A stretch of 64,000 bases of DNA from assembly GCF_000346465.2 (NCBI RefSeq), contig NC_034009.1:2435399-2499398 (forward strand), given 5' to 3'. The stretch is from Prunus persica (lineage: Eukaryota > Streptophyta > Magnoliopsida > Rosales > Rosaceae). The position numbers and the translations under genes were made by a program. This document shows positions 24,718 to 34,805 of this stretch, piece after piece. Below the pieces are notes generated by a model, which ran no database searches, was not told the origin of the DNA, and was given only the letters and a program-made list of their open reading frames with translations. Within the stretch, counting starts at the first letter, position 1, and each line of letters opens with the position of its first letter.

Positions 24718-27097
24718 TGTTTTGCAGAGAAGGAGAATAAGAAGGAGAGAGAGAGTTTTTGAAAGCGATGGAGTTCGAATCGTAGGTCTGCTTTGTCTCC
24801 GAGGGGGTAGTCGTTGGGTCTTAATTTAAAGAAGCAATTTTGAAGGGCCGAGACTTGAGACTTGAGACTTGAGACTTAAGGCTAGGCAGCCGGACAGTAA
24901 ATCCGATTTATTTTTTATTTTTTATTTTTTGGGTTTTGACAAAAACAATATGAAATCTGAATCCGAACTGGACAAGGCCGTGGACTTTGACCCGACTACA
25001 CCAACCTGGTTTTTTCACTTATGAAGTGTTTCACAAGTAAGAAGTCATTTTATGTTCCAACAAAAAAAATAAGTCATTTTATGAGACCCTAATTTTTTTT
25101 CTATCAATTTACTTTTCAAATTTTATTTTTCAATTTTTAAAAACGTAAAGGAGTTTGTATTATAAAAGAATTTAAATCTCCACTTAAAAAGCGGCGAGAA
25201 GTCGTTTGACTACAAATCTTTTAATTCTTCTTAATCTAATATTGCCTCATCATGTTGTCATTCTTAATGAGGAGTAAGAATAATTTTTAAGTTTCAGTAA
25301 TCATTCATAATTATAGATAAACTCAGTATAAGAGAGGTACTAGAAGTAGGTTATAAGAGAAGCATTCTTTCAAAATTTAATTGCAGATGATATATTTCCT
25401 TTAGCGGCATGTTTACTTTTATTAGTTCTCCCTTGCAACTTTTTTTAGTGGGATATTTGAAGTTATAGATATAAATACGCACTCACATATAAGCACATAC
25501 ATACATTGTATTGTACAACCAAAAAACACATACACATACATTGCAAATGGACCATATGAGATTAATTAGTTGATAATAAACTTTTTAAAATGTAAAAAGG
25601 TCAATGTTGTCTTTTAAGGGAGAAATAATATGGAAAACATAGTAAAGGTTAGGAAAAAGTATTTGTTGGATTTCCCATTTTGGTCAATGTGGTTTCAATT
25701 CTAGTGTTTTGAGCCATGTAATTGTATATCCTTAAGAATTTAAGGACACATCTAAAATTTCATTTAATTTCATGCATGAGTAAGCATGTGTCCCTCATGT
25801 GGAGAGGCATTTTAGATTGAGTTTGATGAAAATTTGAATGTGCCATTATATTGTGATAAATATCAAACTACATGAGTCAAATCGCCAAAATTAAAACTAC
25901 AAAGAGCAAAATGAAAAATCCAGCAAATTACAAAGACTACAAATGACTTTGTCTCTAAACGTAAGTTGGAAAAGGAAAATAATATTGAGCACTAGCATCT
26001 GATTTGCCTTGATCTACTTATGTTCATTTGGAACTTCACTGATCCTTTGAGTTGTCTTCACGTGCACTTGCATAGCTCCTACATGAGGTCATTGAGGTGG
26101 GCGGCAGGCAACATATTAGATCTGCAGTTTGCATAATTGTATATTTAAAACAACAACAAAGAAAAAGAAAAATGAAGAGTGCAAGATGGTGTAAAGAAAC
26201 AATATTCTCAAGTCAGTCGTGCTAGCTAACCTCTCATTTTGTCCATCTTCATATAATTATTTTATTAAAGATTTGGAAAGACTTGTCAATACATGCATTT
26301 TGTGATACAAGCAGAAATAAAAGTTTTTTCACACATACAATACAAGTCAAGATTCTTTTCATTGTGGCTAGACCCGTGACCGCGAATACATGCATTTATC
26401 CAAATCTTCTTGCCAAAGTTATTGCTAGATGGGCTAAAGATTAGGTGACAGAAGAAGTTCTAACATAAATGATAGAACCAAATGTAATAAAGAAAAACAA
26501 TAAATCCAAGTGGTAAAGGAAGATAGAAAAAACCACATGGCAAGAGCACTTTAATTTAAATTTTAAAATGTTCAAAAAAACAAAAACAAAAAAACATTAA
26601 AATGGACAATAACACGCTCAGGGGCACCAGTGTAAAATTTCAAGCCCAAAATCAAAATCACAGAAGCAGCAATCTCAATACTCTCTGGATCTACGACATC
26701 ACGAACACTCGCTTTTCAAAACCGCCACGAACGCCACGGTGGGCTCCAGTACGAGAAACCACAAGCCAAATGATTGGTGAGTTAACGTGTAGGCCTGCCG
26801 GTCCCGAATCGTCACCAATAACGCGCGAGTACACAAACGTACATCACTCGCGCAAGTATTATTAGTTCGAATGGTATCCAACGAACGCTTTACTCTTTTA
26901 AATTTTTCGAACGCGTGCATCTGTCCCTCACTTTACGACGCCGTTTCCTAGATCTACTCCCCCCTTATCACTATCACCCCTGTCCGAGTTCGTTTTTCTT
27001 GCATCGAAAATTCGAAACTTTGTCTGAGAGTCGGGCCCCAAAGTCTCGCGTCTCTGCCGCGGCATCGTTTCGGTCTCTTCCCGTACAGACACCAGAC
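24718..27097. promoter_or_regulatory. Bidirectional intergenic region between the two lesion-inducer genes
   Basis: AT-rich 2.4 kb with no supported gene. Near the plus-strand gene there is a cluster of CGCG cores: ACGCGC (26821), ACGCGT (26911) and CCGCGG (27057). An 8-bp inverted repeat GCGCGAGT...ACTCGCGC (26823-26830 / 26846-26853) is also present. CGCG cores are the known binding word of CAMTA calmodulin-binding factors; use here is inference. Short tandem GACTTGAGA units lie at about 24852-24880 on the other side. Confidence 0.4.
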
Positions 27098-28908
27098 ATG
27101 GCCTTCATTTCGTTCGTTGGAAGGCTTCTCTTCGTCTCTGTCTTCCTTCTCTCTGCTTGGCAAGAGTGAGCCCAGATCTGTGTCTCTCTGTGACTGTGCC
27201 CAGTCTCTATTTTTATAGAAAAAAAAAGAGAACTTTAAAGTTGAAGTTTCAATTGGGCAAATCTAAAATGGAATTTTAGTTGATGATGTATGTTTTGCCT
27301 TTCATAATCTTGCTGCATGCATGGAACCCACTTCATTTTAGGCATTTTTTTAAATGTGATTTATTGTTTGTTAGCTTTTGAATTGGCAGAAGCAAAATCA
27401 AATTTGTGGGTATTTTGATAGCCTTGCTTTTTTTTTTTTCTCCTTTCAAAAAGTTGGTTATTTTTCATGGTGAAGCATGCATGCTTAGATCCAAGTAACT
27501 TAAAGAACAAGAGCTGTGTGACATGATCTGATTTATGCATATTTCATTTCTTTGAATGCACTTTGATTTTGATGAGACAGTTCATATTTGTTTCTATTTA
27601 TAGGTTCAGTGAATTTGGTGTGGATGGGGGACCCGCAGCCAAGTCTCTGAGACCCAAGTTCGATATTTTCTGGAATCATCTATCAACTCACACTGGTCTG
27701 AAAGAGCCCAAACAATTTGAAGTGAGAAATTTTAAATTTTTTTGTTTTAATTCAATAACTTCTTATTTGTATACAACCCAAGTGAATTTTGTACTTTGTT
27801 AATGGCAGATCCAACATTTACTGGCGGCCACAATAGCCTTGAAGGGCATTGGGGGTCTTCTCTTCATCCTTGGTTCTTCTCTTGGAGCCTATCTGCTGGT
27901 TTGTATTTTGTATAATTGATTTGGTCGTCTGAGCCTGTCTTTGTTTTGTACCTGTAGACCAACATAGTTTCTGAAACATGTGTTTCAATATATTTTTGTG
28001 CAGCTTCTGCATCAGGCCATCGCCACTCCTATCTTGTACGACTTCTACAACTATGATCCTGAGAAGACCGAATTCAATCAACTTTTCCTCAAGTTTACCC
28101 AGGTTGGAAATCAAGATTCCTTGCTCTCTTTCTCTCTCAGACACATTTTTAATGTTTGTAGTTTAGTCCTAATTTGACTGTCATGCCTATAATTTAGAAC
28201 TCAACAAACATACCCTCTTAATTTTCTTCACATTTCAATTTTGTCCAAATTAGACATTTTGTCAATTTTGTAGACAGAACATGTATAAGTTATTCAACAA
28301 CGAGGTCAAACCATATGGATTAAAGTGCGATCAAACCAAAATTATAGGGATGAAAATTTGCTGTTAAAAATTGCCGGCTCGCTAATGCTCGACCAATGAT
28401 GAAATGTCTGATTTAGACAAGTTTGATATGGTTAAAATGGTTACTTTTGTTAAGTTTTAAACTACAGGAGGAAGGTTAATTGGATCAAACTTCAAGATGG
28501 AAAAAGTCCTAATATTGATATTTCACCTAATGAGGGTGATTCTTTTTCTTTTTGGAAATTAATGAGGCTGATTCTTGGTCTGAGAGTGAGGTTGCCCCGT
28601 TATGACTTGGATTCTCCCTTAGCCTTAGGTTAGATTCTTAGAAGCTGCTTGCACAAGGCGGCCCTTCTTTATTGACATTAGGGATCTAGTGTACAATATG
28701 CTTAAACAATAGTATGGGGCTTAGATAGGCATATTATATAAAAAGCTAAAACCAAAGAAAAAGTTTCAAAATCATTATTAATGATTTCTTTTTTTATGAT
28801 TTGCAGAATTTGGCATTCTTTGGGGCTCTGCTGTTTTTCATAAGCATGAAGGCGTCGATACCAAAGAGGCAACTCAGAAAAAGAGCTCCCAAAGCAAAAA
28901 CTACATGA
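27098..28908 (+). CDS. HR-like lesion-inducer (DoxX-like) membrane protein, copy 2
   Basis: Five coding exons (about 27098-27168, 27604-27721, 27811-27900, 28004-28103, 28807-28908) give about 158 residues. It begins MAFISFVGRLLFVSVFLLSA, contains FSEFGVDGGPAAKSLRPKFD, ALKGIGGLLFILGSSLGAYL and TPILYDFYNYDPEKTEF, and ends PKRQLRKRAPKAKTT-TGA at 28906-28908. Four hydrophobic segments and a basic tail match copy 1, and the exon junctions fall at the same places. Divergence between the copies is clear throughout, so the duplication is not recent. Function as for copy 1: a membrane protein associated with hypersensitive-like lesions, mechanism unknown. Confidence 0.92.
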
Positions 28909-30629
28909 GGATTGAGGAGGAACCTTAGATGATGTGAGGGTTTAGTTTCTGACTTCACCTGACTGTTCCCCAAGGAACTAGTTTTGTATGCATGCATCTG
29001 TCTGTACTTGAGTCTCTCTTTTCGAAAATTTAGGGAAACATTTTAGTGGAAAGAAGGGATTTTTGTTTATGTTAAGCGGTGGTGTTCTATTTTAGCTGAG
29101 CCGGTTTGTCAACGTTAAGAAATATTACATTATTATTGGTATTTATTTCTGCTGGTGATATCACTTGTTAATGTACGGTGCAACTTTTCTTATGCTTGGA
29201 TTTGAGAACTTCAATTAGTTACTTGCCATCTTGCTCGTTGCACTTGCAAGATCTTGGTTGTGTCATATGCCTGTTGCTACATCATTTGGTGAATAAATTT
29301 TATCAGCCGTCCGGTTTCATGTAGCTGCGTTGCTGGTCTCACAGTCCTTGTTTCGCGTTTGGGTGTCCAATATGGGCCAACCCAAATAACCATATTGGGA
29401 CATTAATTGAAAATTTGAAACTAGTTTCGACTAGAGGGCGGTTCCCTTAAAAGGATTTAGGTAGGGAAGGTTGATCCATTCAATTTTGGGATCTCACCGG
29501 CACGACCTTACTATCAGCAGCAGTACTAGTCAGTAGTCAGTAGCCAGTAGCCACAGCCCCACGATCCCACAGTTACGATAGCTGGCTGTATCATTCATTG
29601 CTCTTGCTCTTGTCATAGATGCCGTTGGAAAAGGATTCAATCAAACGCTAAGTAGTTGATTGTTGACAAAGTGAAATAATGCCTGAGACATGGGTTTATT
29701 TCAACTCCCATGCCATGGATGTTGTGTATGCAGGAAATGAAACGAAAAAGGGGCTGCATAATTTGTCATCCTAAGCCCAAGTCAAAAGTTGGGCTTGTTA
29801 ATCTATTTATATAAAGGGAGACGACCTTAAAACAGATTGTCATTAGTTAATGAAAATGTCAAAAGGATACATTAGTACATTCACAATCTGTATAAAATGA
29901 ATTAAATAAAAGAGAAAAAAATAACATGTTATGTAGTTGCCCATAAAACTGGGACACCTCCAAAACTGTAAAGCATTTTGGATACATATTTTTTATTTAT
30001 AAAAGTTATAAAACTGAAATTTTAAAGTAAAAAAAAAAAAAACAATTGGCTAGTAGTTGAGTAAGGGTCTAACCTATTGTGATCTAACCTTGTTCCATCT
30101 ATTCTAACCCCTTAATTGAATTGGGTTGCAACTTGTATCAAATGAAAAAATTAGTATGTGTCAAGGGGATATCACTTTTTGCTATTCCAAATCGATAACA
30201 GAATGATAGTTGGGATAACTTTTTTTACATGTTATTGTGTTATTGGTCGGTGTGCTATTCCAGTTACAAGAGAGATTTTTTTTCATCTAACTGCCATGCC
30301 ATGGATGTTTAATGTGTATGCAGAAAGAGAGTAGGATTTTACCAGTCATTGATCATAATGCTCAAAATAGAAAGTTCTATCTAACTAGTAATTCATATGG
30401 ATTGCCCAAAAAAAAAAAAAAACTAGTAATTCATATGGCCACAAGTTCTGGAGTTGCTCCATCAAAAAGTCTAAGGTATTGTCCTAAAAAATTAAAATAT
30501 AAGGTAATAATTCAGTAGGTTAGGTCAGTTGATCAGGATAGTAAATTCACCTCTTTGCACTTAAGTTTTGAAAACTATTTTCGTAAATTATATCAATTTA
30601 GAATAATTTACACTATGAGTTATATATTA
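28909..30629. other. Intergenic region
   Basis: 3' UTR of the lesion-inducer gene, then AT-rich spacer without a credible ORF. 29515-29565 has short CAGTAG/CAGTAGC repeats. About 30510-30600 resembles a decayed tRNA-SINE (GGTCAGTTGATCAGGATAG, CTCTTTGCACTTAAG). It ends with TATATATTA (30621-30629), the left target duplication of the MULE. Confidence 0.45.
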
Positions 30630-31038
30630 GGGAAATAGCTTAAAATGCCACCTTTTTTATAATTTTAATTAAAAATACCACCCCTTCTCAATTTTTTTAC
30701 AACTATCACATATAAATACATCTTTATTGTGGACTGATTGTACCCATATCAGTTTTTCAGAAATTGGGTTCTCTCTCAACTCTCTTAGCTCCATCTCTCT
30801 TCGGCCCGTCCCTCTCTGTCGCTCAGCTCTCTCCCTCGTGTAACTCTCTCTCTCTCCGACACAATCGTCTTTCTCCCTCAGCGGTGGCTGTTCATCCAAG
30901 CTTAACTCCACAGTTGACATCCACGAGGTACTGTTCATCTTCCTTTTCTTTGAAATTTGGGGTTTTTGTGAATTTGGTTTATGGTGTATGGATTTGTAAG
31001 AAATTGATTTAGGGGTTTCTTCGAAATTGGTTTAGGGT
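30630..31038 (+). repeat. Left terminal inverted repeat of the MULE
   Basis: 409 bp, starting GGGAAATAGCTTAAAATGCC and ending GAAATTGGTTTAGGGT. It is inverted-repeat partner of 38177-38590. It contains the CT-rich stretch at about 30765-30860 and ends about 470 bp before the MED7 ATG, so it would supply the promoter/5' UTR of any transcript of the captured gene. Confidence 0.88.
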
Positions 31039-31511
31039 CTTCTGGAATCTACATGCTTATAATCAAATTTTGCATATGGAGGTGTGGATTTAATTTATGG
31101 GATGGTTTCGGGTTCCCTGTAATCTTTTGAGAATGTTTTGTTTATGGAATTTTTAAATGGGCTTGATTTTTGGTTTGGTAGAATGCATTTGATTGTGGTT
31201 TGGGTGATAGAGTGGTGGAGATGCAGATGGAGGTGTGGGTACTTTGTCTCTGTTAAAAGGAAATTGCAAGTTTATGGTTTGGTTTAAACAATTGTGTGGC
31301 TGTGCGTTCGCTTTAGGTGTCAGTGTCGTGATGCAAAGGAGACTGTGTTTCTAGGTTTAAATTCAGTGTTTCTATGTACATAATTGGGTGATTTCTTAAT
31401 ATTTCTATTTGGTTATTTCAGTTTGTTTTCTGTTTGATTTGGAGAGCTGCGCTTGGCATGATTGTTTTCTTTAAACTTGGTTGATTTAGGTTTGGCCAGA
31501 AGGTGCTGGCA

Positions 31512-33564
31512 ATGGCTACAGCGACATATCCACCACCACCACCGTATTATAAGCTCTACAAAGATTACTTGCAAGATCCCAAATCAGCTCCGGAGCCGCC
31601 CCCTCCGATTTAAGGGACATACATTTGTTATGGTGGCAATTACACTGTGAGCTTTTCTCATTCTTTGCATTCTTCCTGTTAAAATTTATATAAACTGTGT
31701 AATTTGATTTCTGAAAATTGCTTTTGTCACTAATGACTGGATGCTAGAAGTTTTGGTGAAAAGTAAAGTTTGTTGAATTTACTGTTTGAAGAATGCCATC
31801 TCTCCTTTATAGCGGTTGATTTAGCTAGGAATGTCATATATGTACCTTTAAAGTTGTTGGCTTTGAATGTTGAGTTTGGAAAATATGTGTAATTCTATAA
31901 TCTACTGTGTTGATGTTATCAATGTATGATTTCTTTGTTTTCCTTGTAATCTCTTCTTAATTAGTTTTATCTTATTTTATATAGACTGATGACATTCTTC
32001 CGAGCTTCGAAGATCAGGGAGTGCGTCAACTGTATCCAAAAGGCCCAAACATTGGTATGCCTCCTTCCGTTCTAGTTTTAATTATTTGTATTGTCATGTG
32101 AAATTACTGCTCTTGAAATTTAGGAATTAATGTGAACTTTTTCTTGCTTCAAGCATTGTTGCAATCATCATTTATTGCAGTTTCTTCTTAGCAGTGGTTG
32201 AATTATCTTATTATCATTTATCATTTTTATAAACTAGTTAACTATAATTTTCTTTGGAAAGATATTAGCAAAAGAGAGATTTTCTTTGCTAAGTTACACG
32301 GTTACAACTTTCTTGGTTACAGTTAATCCACATTTCTGATTGATTGCCATAGTTTTCTAGGCTATGGCATATATCCAATCCATACTAGAAAATGTCGTAG
32401 GCTATGGCATATATCCAATCCATACTAGAAAATGTCGTCATGCATGATAGATCCGACATTACGACTAAAATATGATCCCTTCATGAGCCTTCTTTAGTGC
32501 AATACAAATGTCCTCTCTAGAAAGGAGAAGAGTGTTAGGGGGTATGTATCATCTGGTTTGCAGAGCATGATTTTATTGATAATAACTAACAAAAAACAAA
32601 TAAGAATTGCATGTACACATGCGTGTATGTCTGTTTATTCTAGTGTCTTCTTTACATATATATATATATTGTGCATATGCATGTGTTTGTTTTTCGCCTC
32701 TAAAATGTTTTATGCTTCTCTGACAAAAATTGTGATCCTTCTTAGATTTTAAGAAGGAACTGAGGTCACTTAACAGAGAATTGCAGCTGCACATTTTGGA
32801 GATGGCTGATATTCTTGTAGAGAGACCATCACAATACACGAGGAGAGTGGAAGATATATCTCTTATCTTCAAGAACTTGCATCATCTTCTCAACTCATTG
32901 CGTCCCCATCAAGCAAGATAGTTTTGAGTCTTAGAATGCACTGTATTGGTTTGTGCTTTGAGGTACTTTATTTTGTAATGTATTTTATCAAACAGGCTAG
33001 GGCAATGTTAATTCACATTCTAGAACTTCAGATACAATGTCGTAAACAAGCTGTGGAGGATATAAAGAGGTATGCTTTCAACAATTACTGAAAATATTTG
33101 TGGTCTGAGGCTGAAATGTTTTGCTTTGTTTTCCAAAACAGTTGAAAGAAAATTTCTCTGTCCTTCGATCATTTAAATGAATCACTTATATAGCATTTTA
33201 TTTAGAGTAAAAGTACTTGAATCTACTAGGCTATTCTTTTGGTGTATTGTAGAAGTTGTTGAAGAAAACTCCCCTGTTCTTGTATGTGAGGCATCGAAAT
33301 GTTGATTTTTAGTTTCTTTCAACCTTGAATTATGATGTTAAAAGTAAACTACGGTGTGTGCATGGTCAGTGTAGGAGTTCGATTCCTTAAATCTACTGGT
33401 ACTGTGACTGTGTAATCAATCTGCCATGTGGATTGGATGTTACATAATTGCTTGTGACTATTTGCTTCACTTTCTTGTTTAGGAGGAGAGAAGAAGCACA
33501 GAGACTTCTCAAGGAGTCTATTGGAATGTTGGAGGACACCGACACAACTTTTGTGCTAAAGTAA
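31512..33564 (+). pseudogene. MED7: Mediator subunit 7 copy with premature stop, captured in MULE
   Basis: Five exons: 31512-31646, 31985-32054, 32746-32912, 32996-33069 and 33483-33564. Their lengths sum to 528 nt (176 codons with stop). The product family is MED7, a middle-module subunit of the Mediator complex in the nucleus. Recognisable pieces: MATATYPPPPPYYKLYKDYL, GTYICYGGNYT, DDILPSFEDQGVRQLYPKGP, LRSLNRELQLHILEMADILV, IFKNLHHLLNSLRPHQ, MLIHILELQIQ and RREEAQRLLKES. Codon 34 is TAA (31611-31613), where the conserved PPPPI-E-GTY context calls for Glu, so one base change truncates the protein after 33 residues. Exon 3 ends at CAA followed by GCAAGA (32913), a GC rather than GT donor. 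Because introns are retained it was captured as DNA, not via mRNA. Re-initiation at a downstream Met would lose the N-terminal third. Confidence 0.88.
32359..32438. repeat. 40-bp tandem duplication in a MED7 intron
   Basis: Two adjacent identical copies of a 40-bp unit beginning AGGCTATGGCATATATCC and ending AAAATGTCGT, in intron 2 of the captured MED7. Confidence 0.9.
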
Positions 33565-34015
33565 GGGCGTGTGCTCATGTTCGTTTTGCCGCCGATTGAA
33601 GCCTCTTGGACAGTTGCATCTTAATACCTTCATCATGCTTCATGTATTAGAAAAATTATAGGTTCAATTGTCATTGTAATCAGAGTAAAAGCAATTTGAT
33701 AGCGTGCATGATAGTGTTCTCTCTTGCTATGCTGCTCTGAAATTCTTATTTACCGATTGGCAAAGAAGAAAACATAGTTTCGACAAAGTCAATAGATCAT
33801 TACAAGAACCCTAGAATACACTAGCGGAACTAGGACAAAGGCTACAGTGGGTTGTAGCCTAGGGAGGTTTTGGGGTTAAACAAAAATCAAACCTATATAT
33901 TTGCCTCATTTGAAATGCAGAGCAATAGGCTCTTTAAATACATAATTTTGCAAGTGAGGCTAAGAGCAATGATCCACTTGACAAAATCTTTGCCGTCAAG
34001 GACGACCTCTGATAT

Positions 34016-34339
34016 TTGTCTAAGGCAACAGATTGGTGGGAGAGCAAATGTGATATTCATGGCCAAGTTATGGGAAACTTGGCCAACAAGTTGAACAAAG
34101 CATATGCTAGAGAAGTGAAGCAAACTCTAAAAGCAATAAGTCGGAGCAAAGAGTTAGAGTCCCTCAAGTTAAAATTGGAAAAGACAAAGAAATATGTTGT
34201 CGAAAAATTCACAAAATCTGAAGAATATAACCATGACATGGTTGAATGTTTCAACAACGGCTTCGAAATGTTCCGAGATTATGCTTCGGTCATCTCACCA
34301 GACTACAATTGGAGTGAAATTGATGAAGATGGTGTCTGA
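34016..34339 (+). pseudogene. Unidentified coiled-coil ORF fragment inside the MULE
   Basis: An open frame of about 107 codons without an ATG at its 5' end (it opens with TTG). The product is lysine-rich with a likely coiled coil (KELESLKLKLEKTKKYVVEK) and an acidic tail (SPDYNWSEIDEDGV). The tail vaguely recalls plant retroelement gag-like proteins, but I do not recognise a family. A second captured gene fragment, or remains of a nested retroelement, are both possible. No splice-supported extension was found. Confidence 0.35.
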
Positions 34340-34589
34340 CAGGTGCTGAATATAGGTGGAGAGGGAATGGCTCATCATAGTCTCGTGCATGCAGCGAGGA
34401 GGAAGGCCAAAGACATGGATCTTTTGATGGACCTTTAGTAAGGGTGAGTGCTGATTCGGTTTATGCGGTGCTGGGTGATGCGATGTCAAAGTGTTGCCTT
34501 CCTTTTTCCTTCATGGGATAGTATTGTTAGGGTTTTGTGGCGATTTATTTTGCATGTTTAAATTGTAGTCTGTAATGGATCTGTGTGTA

Positions 34590-34805
34590 TTGTATGTAGA
34601 TTGACTTAATATTGCTCTCATATTGGATGTGTATTGTACTAATATTGCCTTTGTATTGCATAGATATTGTATGCATATTGCCACCCTATTGCATGTATAT
34701 TGTGCTAATATTGCTGTTGTATTGCTGTTATATAACTCTAATATTGCCTCTCTAGTGCATGTATATTGGCCACATATTGCCATTATATTGTATGTATATT
34801 GAGTA
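34590..34805. repeat. Degenerate ~36-bp tandem repeats (TATTG-rich)
   Basis: Repeated variants of TGCATGTATATTGTGCTAATATTGC with a period of about 36 bp across about 215 bp. On the minus strand they translate to a 12-residue pattern around AILxQYTCN, which only reflects the repeat. Interior of the MULE. Confidence 0.7.

Noticed and set aside
30669..30938. Minus-strand ORF resembling the plus-strand ORF at 38291-38563
   Set aside because: The similarity reflects the two inverted arms of the MULE, not a protein family; the arms are CT/GA-rich.
34590..34805. CRISPR-like regular repeats
   Set aside because: Plant nuclear DNA, degenerate units without unique spacers and no cas genes; simple tandem array.
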